Below are positions 59,311 to 64,000 of a stretch of DNA of 64,000 bases, piece by piece (position 1 is the stretch's first letter; each line of letters opens with the position of its first letter). This DNA is from Holdemania massiliensis. GTDB taxonomy: Bacteria > Bacillota_I > Bacilli_A > Erysipelotrichales > Erysipelotrichaceae. The translations under genes were made by a program, and so were the position numbers. The notes under the pieces were generated by a model that saw nothing but the letters and a program-made list of their open reading frames with translations, was not told the DNA's origin and ran no database searches. The stretch covers positions 868,001 to 932,000 of the forward strand of contig NZ_JAKNTK010000001.1 of assembly GCF_022440805.1 (NCBI RefSeq), read 5' to 3'.

Positions 59311-59751
59311 ATGGAAAATAATGAGATGTTGATAGCATATCTTTTTAAAGAATTATTTCCTATAGAGTGGATGCGCTATAGAATGTATTTTTCTGAGGAT
59401 ATCTATAGATCTATTCCTTATTTGTTGTACCGTTATAAGGATGATTGTGATTTAATTTATCAAGAAAAGTTGCTAAATTGTGTTGAAAGCTATAAAGGAA
59501 AACAAAAATGGACAACATTCCATCCGCATTATATTAAAAATAATAATTACATATTAACTTTAAAATCCGTACGTGAAAAAATAGAGGAATGTAAAAGATC
59601 GGGAAGAATATATTATGAAAAAGCAGAGTTTGGGGATGACTTCAACAGAATGTGTGAAGACGCAATTAGCGATATTCCTAATTTAGGGAAGCACATTAGA
59701 GAAGCTATGATATTAAAGATTCATAGTTTGAATGGGCACATACCAAAATGA
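59311..59751 (+). CDS. Probable immunity protein
   Basis: A 146-residue acidic helical protein (MENNEMLIAYLFKELF...) with GGTGGT before the ATG, starting 7 nt after the stop of a toxin tail. No family recognised. It is coupled to the next gene by proximity (14 nt). Confidence 0.62.
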   Translation: MENNEMLIAYLFKELFPIEWMRYRMYFSEDIYRSIPYLLYRYKDDCDLIYQEKLLNCVESYKGKQKWTTFHPHYIKNNNYILTLKSVREKIEECKRSGRIYYEKAEFGDDFNRMCEDAISDIPNLGKHIREAMILKIHSLNGHIPK

Positions 59752-59765
59752 TATGGAGGTTATTT

Positions 59766-60104
59766 ATGCATAAGTTAGTGGAACAAATAATTAAACTTGG
59801 AGGGATAGATACGGAAATTACAAGAATTCATATAGATGAATGGTTTGAAAATGCCACAATCGGTTTTTTTGGAAATGAAGATAAGGAGGTAGTTTGTAAA
59901 TTTAAACAATGTTTTGAGGTTTCCTTAAAACATGATAGGAATTATTTAAAAGAAAGAAATTCAGATGATAGCTTGAGTTATAAATATTTTATTCAAGATG
60001 TTAGAATAATTAAAAACGATGAATTTTATGTGTTTGAAATTTCTGCATGGCCTTTAGCTGGAAAAATTATTTGTAAAGAAATTTGTATAGATATTCAGAA
60101 TTAA
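59766..60104 (+). CDS. Small protein of the immunity array
   Basis: A 112-residue protein (MHKLVEQIIKLGGIDTEIT...) with GGAGG 8 nt before the ATG. A scrap of it recurs at 62495-62545 directly behind the second copy of the 1.4-kb repeat. No family recognised; probably an immunity gene retained beside the preceding one. Confidence 0.62.
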   Translation: MHKLVEQIIKLGGIDTEITRIHIDEWFENATIGFFGNEDKEVVCKFKQCFEVSLKHDRNYLKERNSDDSLSYKYFIQDVRIIKNDEFYVFEISAWPLAGKIICKEICIDIQN

Positions 60105-60737
60105 TAATTGTTTAATCGTTTAGAAGCTATTAAAGAAGGAGGGTTTGCTGATTATTTTCTTGACGTGAAGCTTAGTGAGCGATGTTATGAGAATGTAGAT
60201 AAGGTAATCGAAAATGTTTTTTAAATAAGGTTTCGGATGATTTATTCCTTAACTGTGTAAATGATTTTTGAGTATAGACGAAAAAGTCTTACTAATTCAA
60301 GGTAGGTAGCGTTTGAAAAGTAATTAGAATATCTGTTTATTGCAGTGACAAATTTTAAGAAAATAAGAAAAAAGGAAAAATAGAAGTTGATGAAGTTTTA
60401 AAAATAAATTTAATTAATAATAACTAAATAGAATGATGCTGGATCAAAAGCTTAAAGCAGAGAAAAGGTTGATTAACTCCTTTAGAGTTTTTTGCACGAT
60501 AACCTGAAAAATACCTGAAATAAGCTTTTTTTGGTTTGAAAGGTGGATGAACTTCCAATAATTTTAGAATCTAACAAACTCCAAGTAGGCAAGATTTTAT
60601 GAACATGTCGGTCGAGTACTTTAAAACCCAATGTCATAGAATTGTTTGAAATCCCCCTTAGTAGATTTATCACCCGGCTTTGCCAGACAATGCCCAAGGC
60701 TTAGGTGACGTTAAGCTACCAGAGCCTTTAACTTAAA
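60105..60737. other. Decayed intergenic stretch
   Basis: A short open piece (LEAIKEGGFADYFLDVKLSERCYENVDKVIENVF, ~60115-60224) looks like the end of a lost gene. Otherwise no ORF, RNA gene or terminator could be supported. Confidence 0.4.
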
Positions 60738-61069
60738 TTTGATAGTAGCTTCGGTAAAACCGTAGATGAGATTGCTTTAATTGGATCACTGGAGAATCAA
60801 GGTTATAACTCATTTCAGGAACTTAAAGAAGTTATCGGCACAGCCGGTAACGGAAAGCATTGACATCATATTGTCGAGCAAATTAATAATACTTCCAATA
60901 TAATAGAAATCGATAGTGCAGTTCATGTTAAAATAAGTAGATATTATAATACAAAGAATTTTGATTTTACAAACGGCTTAAGTGTTTGGGATTCGCGTCT
61001 GGGTAGAGTTATGATGTTCAATACGAATTTGGTATAAATGTTCTTAAACAGTATGGAGTAATTAAATGA
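60738..61069 (+). pseudogene. HNH-type nuclease toxin tail, broken
   Basis: FDSSFGKTVDEIALIGSLENQGY ... GTAGNGKH then a TGA in place of a Trp/Gln-like codon, then HHIVEQ, IEIDSAVHVKISRYY, FTNGLSVWD, a frameshift near 60995, and YDVQYEFGINVLKQYGVIK. This order (H-H-I-V-E-Q ... H-x-x-I-S ... T-N-G) is familiar from HNH-fold toxins at the end of RHS and WapA proteins. Its TGA stop (61067-61069) overlaps the ATG of the next gene (ATGA). Confidence 0.68.
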
Positions 61070-61452
61070 AAGTTAAAGATTGGAGTAAAGAGAATATTAT
61101 AAAGCAATTTAAAAAAAGTGGCGATGTTATGATGCGTGCAACTTTGGAAGGAGATTATAAAAAAAATAATAAAGAAGGAAAAAAACTAACTGAAATATTT
61201 AAACAATTTGAGGCCAATACGAAGTTAGCGATGAATTGTCTTCCGGAATTAATGAAAAGTAATAATGTGGTTGTCAAAACTAAGGCGGCAGCTTATTGTT
61301 TAGCGCTTAATATTATGGTAAATACAGCTGAGAATTTACTAATTGAAATAAGCGATGATCCCAAAAACGGAATATTTGGGTTTAATGCAAAAATGGTTTT
61401 GAAAGTTTGGCATGAAAATGGGAAACTGGAAATTTACCAAAAGAAAAAATAG
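61066..61452 (+). CDS. DUF2019-like immunity protein (intact copy)
   Basis: A 128-residue helical protein with the AAAYCLALNI, NTAENLL and FGFNAKMVLKVWHENGKLE segments of DUF2019-type proteins. It starts inside the stop of the HNH toxin tail (ATGA overlap), so it is probably the antidote for that nuclease. Copy 1 at 45546 has a frameshift. Confidence 0.72.
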   Translation: MKVKDWSKENIIKQFKKSGDVMMRATLEGDYKKNNKEGKKLTEIFKQFEANTKLAMNCLPELMKSNNVVVKTKAAAYCLALNIMVNTAENLLIEISDDPKNGIFGFNAKMVLKVWHENGKLEIYQKKK

Positions 61453-61485
61453 AAAATACTTAGGAATAGGAAAAATCATAAGGTA

Positions 61486-61849
61486 ACCAAATAGTTTAGG
61501 GGTATTTCCAAAATGTAGTTATAATGACGTGACTCTTGAACTGGATGATTTAGGACATCGAAATTATATAGAGTCATGAGGGATGAAGAATACAAAAGCT
61601 TAATGTTTATTGGAAAGTTATCTGATGAACAGGGTTCGATGGAAATAAAATGGATGACAACCAATTCCGTAGATGCACTAGAATGACTTAATAGTATGAT
61701 TTTGATAAGAATCCTAAAATAGTCGAAATCACTGTGTCTGAATCTGCGCTAGATAGTTTCTATTATTCTGGGAATAATCTTGATAACATTGGATCGGCAT
61801 TTAGTGGGGAAATTGATTATTTAAATACTGTTATAAAATCTATAAAATA
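61486..61849 (+). pseudogene. ADP-ribosyltransferase-like toxin fragment, second copy
   Basis: The same segment as 45965-46330 with extra damage: an in-frame TGA after DALE (~61686) and a deletion changing LNSM to a shifted frame. Non-functional. Confidence 0.65.
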
Positions 61850-61859
61850 GGAGGCTAAT

Positions 61860-62465
61860 ATGAAATTATATAGACCTGTTGGATTATATGAAATGGTGAA
61901 AATTTTGAATAAAGATGGTAAGGTTTTTCCGCCTAGATATTCTTATCAACCTATTTTTTATCCTGTTTTAAACGAATCATATGCGATTCAAATTGCACAA
62001 AAATAGAATACATTAGATTATAATTCAGGATTTGTAGGATTTGTGACAGAATTTGAGATTGATGATAATTATATAAAAAAATATGAAAGTCATTGTGTGG
62101 GTAGTGAAATACATAAAGAATTATGGATACCTGCTGAAAAAATGCCTGAATTTAACGAAAATATATTAGGAAGAATTCAAATAAAGCGAGCATATTATGG
62201 AACTGAATATACTGGAATCAGCCCAAATGGAAAATCAGGGTTTAAGGAGGATAACATTAACAGGCAATTAAAGTTGCTAGAATCAACTCTTAACTATAAT
62301 TGCATGGACTTCAGTGGGACTGTATATGTAGAATGGAAATTAATAAACTTGAATTTCCTATATTGGTTTAAAGTATTTAGTGAACATAAAGAAGCGTTGA
62401 AATCAATTTACAATTGTTTAGAAAAGAATGATAAATTATATATCACTAAAGAGTTAATTTTCTGA
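61860..62465 (+). pseudogene. MKLYRPVG-type immunity gene with a nonsense codon
   Basis: Identical in plan to 46340-46945. Codon 49 is TAG (62004-62006) where copy 1 has TGG (Trp), and a Gly is replaced by Val at GKVFPP. The rest is open to the stop. Copy 1 keeps the function. Confidence 0.8.
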
Positions 62466-62494
62466 AAATTATCTTCATGTGATATAAGTTTAAG

Positions 62495-62560
62495 GTAGTT
62501 TGTAAATTTAAACAATGTTTAGAGGTTTCCTTAATACAGGATGGGAATTATTATCCATAA
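62495..62560 (+). pseudogene. Fragment of the 59766 gene
   Basis: TTTGTAAATTTAAACAATGT and following bases match 59893-59952, about 60 bp, attached to the end of repeat copy 2. It marks a recombination scar. Confidence 0.6.
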
Positions 62561-62580
62561 TCAAACAGGGAGAATGAAGT

Positions 62581-63213
62581 ATGAAAAAAGTTAGAGAATT
62601 CTTGTATAATCATGGATGGTCTTATTATCAAGTTCGCAATCTGACGGTGGCTCCCCTGTGTTTTTTGTTATTTATACTAGCAACATACGGTTTTACTTCA
62701 GTTACCCAGAATCAGTCTTTCAGTAAAGAATCACCGCAGGTAATTCCTCTTTCAGATTTTGGTTTGATGGATGAAATTGTAGAAAAGAAACGTAATTGGA
62801 TTGATGGACTGGGTAATCAACGTTATGAATGTATTCTTCAGGGAGTGGATCCGGATACAAATTACAATATCAGATTGAATATTAATGTGGTTGATTATCA
62901 AGAAGAGATTAATCCAGTCATTGGATATCTTCGCGAGATGGGAATCAGTGTTAATCAAAATTCTTTTCGATTAAAGGATCTTAGAGATTACCTTGAAGAT
63001 ATGAATGAATTAGATGCTGATCTGTGGAAATCAGAAATGGCTTATTCCAGTCTGACTTTTGACATTGAGCTATCCTCCTATGGGAATCCGAATAATACGA
63101 TATATTTGCTTTCTGGAAATAGAGCTGTGGTTTTTCGATATTATGATAATATCGAAATAACCCAGGATTTAATTGACTGCATCGTTTCTATCTATGATTT
63201 GGATATAAAATGA
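62581..63213 (+). CDS. Single-pass membrane protein of unknown function
   Basis: A 210-residue protein with one hydrophobic segment (~24-42, APLCFLLFILATYG) and an extracytoplasmic alpha/beta domain. The coding is less AT-rich than the immunity genes and GGGAG precedes the ATG. No family recognised. It may mark the right end of the island. Confidence 0.7.
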   Translation: MKKVREFLYNHGWSYYQVRNLTVAPLCFLLFILATYGFTSVTQNQSFSKESPQVIPLSDFGLMDEIVEKKRNWIDGLGNQRYECILQGVDPDTNYNIRLNINVVDYQEEINPVIGYLREMGISVNQNSFRLKDLRDYLEDMNELDADLWKSEMAYSSLTFDIELSSYGNPNNTIYLLSGNRAVVFRYYDNIEITQDLIDCIVSIYDLDIK

Positions 63214-63577
63214 ACAGTAGCGGATTTTTATGAGCAACCCTAATCAAGTCATGCTTATTTTAGATCGAATGAGGAAGAGGATCCAAAATCTATCTATGAG
63301 AGGAATAAACATCCTGAAATGTCCGAAACCTTAAATTGTCCAATAATTAGAATTTATGTACACATACCTATAATTTTATTGTCGCGGTAGAATTAAAGTG
63401 AACCTTTGAAGTTTGTACAGCCAAATGAAAGAGGGTTCTTTTTATAATGATAGCCAAATAATGAAAAATGTGTTTTTTAAGATCTGAATCATAAGAAAAA
63501 TGTGCAATTTTGTTACTAAAATCCCAGAAAAATGTGTCGAACTAATTGCAGACCATAAGCAAGGATGGGGACTCGGT
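63214..63577. other. Gap with decayed sequence
   Basis: No gene can be supported. A weak hairpin with GAACC/GGTTC followed by TTTTTATA (63401-63446) may be a terminator. Confidence 0.35.
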
Positions 63578-63904
63578 ATGAAAAGAAATGCAATTCAAGA
63601 TTTAAAAAACTGGAAGGCGAGTGAGGAGCGCAAACTGAGGGTATTGAAATGAGCACGGCAGGTCGACAATAGTGTAAAGTATAGTGAAGAATTCCTCTGC
63701 AATAAGGAAAAATCACGGAACAGATATTATTCCTGTTGAGGTAAAAGGGGGAGAAGACAAGTCTGCACCTTCGTTTAAGAGGTACATTGCTGAACATCAA
63801 CCTGAATATGCGATTCGTTACTCTAAGCGCGGATATAGAAAAGATGGAAAAATGATCAATCTTCCCCTATATCTGGCTCGAAAAACCATTGACTTACTTT
63901 GATT
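63578..63904 (+). pseudogene. Remnant of a DUF4143-type AAA ATPase
   Basis: The start MKRNAIQDLKNWKASEERK and the following LK-(stop)-ARQV correspond to the N-terminus and the damaged P-loop lead (usual GARQVGKT) of these ATPases. After a deletion of several hundred codons and a frame change the typical C-terminus appears (IIPVEVKGGEDKSAPSFKRYI, AIRYSKRGY, INLPLYLA), ending at 63904. Complete members have about 400-450 residues. Clearly non-functional. Confidence 0.78.
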
Positions 63905-63934
63905 TTAAAAGCCTGACGTAAAAATAAGCAGGCA

Positions 63935-64000
63935 TCATTCCTTTTCGCTCAGCTGTTCTCGTACTAAATCAATGAAGCCTCGGGCATAATCCGGCAGGTA
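63935..64000 (-). CDS. C-terminal end of a probable LysR-family regulator (partial)
   Basis: On the minus strand the last 21 codons read YLPDYARGFIDLVREQLSEKE and stop at 63937-63935. The phrase LP-x-Y-A-R-x-F-I-D-L-V is the usual end of LysR effector domains. Only this fragment lies in the window. Confidence 0.5.
   Translation of the reverse strand, partial: YLPDYARGFIDLVREQLSEKE

Larger units (their letters stand above)
61052..62493 (+). repeat. 1.4-kb direct repeat, copy 2
   Basis: Same gene block as 45530-46972 at very high identity. Right end runs directly into a scrap of the 59766 gene. Confidence 0.88.

Overview
The window looks like a chromosomal piece of a Gram-positive (Bacillota) bacterium, most likely a gut Erysipelotrichales-type organism. 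The evidence is a mid-GC housekeeping backbone, many lipobox lipoproteins, several PTS/beta-glucoside systems, a LytTR/AgrC/AgrB/AgrD quorum-sensing set and a prfB gene with the classic CTT-TGA-C frameshift. The taxon is an inference; no rRNA or tRNA gene was seen.

Positions 1-8,100 hold the tail of an MBL-fold-like protein, a GH35 beta-galactosidase, a LicR/MtlR-type PTS regulator, and a divergent EIIB-EIIC-EIIA-GH1 operon for a phosphorylated beta-glucoside. The GH1 enzyme has Gln instead of Glu at the acid/base position, as plant myrosinases do. Positions 8,200-14,000 are competence and housekeeping genes: a comFA gene that has lost its Walker A region, comFC, a cold-shock protein, secA and prfB. 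Positions 14,000-16,700 encode two lipoproteins, one a divergent subtilase. Positions 16,700-22,100 form a beta-glucoside operon (Gfo/Idh/MocA oxidoreductase, LicT antiterminator, EIIBCA permease, GH1) headed by a RAT/terminator switch. Positions 22,300-25,200 hold a fructokinase and an amylosucrase-like protein whose catalytic residues are mostly replaced. Positions 25,200-29,700 hold a NADAR-domain protein, a lipoprotein, a LysR regulator and a divergent secreted EEP-phosphatase/discoidin/Ig-like lipoprotein.

Positions 29,800-63,200 are the striking part. An agr locus (order A-C-B-D, with a Ser-based AgrD and two 21-bp-spaced direct repeats upstream of agrD) lies directly ahead of a small lipoprotein and a 3,065-residue secreted RHS/YD-repeat polymorphic toxin. 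The toxin gene abuts its immunity gene. About 20 kb of AT-rich DNA follows, packed with orphan cassettes. Some are nearly intact RHS-core + linker + toxin C-terminus units with an immunity gene. Others are decayed toxin tails (colicin E5-like RNase, HNH nuclease, ADP-ribosyltransferase-like, papain-like and others), again followed by immunity genes. Near-identical core and linker segments are shared between the main gene and the cassettes, which is what recombinational toxin switching needs. Immunity genes are mostly better preserved than toxins. The island ends near a deleted DUF4143-type ATPase remnant and the tail of a probable LysR gene at the right edge.

Working model (inference): the agr peptide signal controls, or at least co-resides with, a contact-type toxin whose C-terminus is exchanged from a local cassette bank, while retained immunity genes protect against sibling and former toxins.
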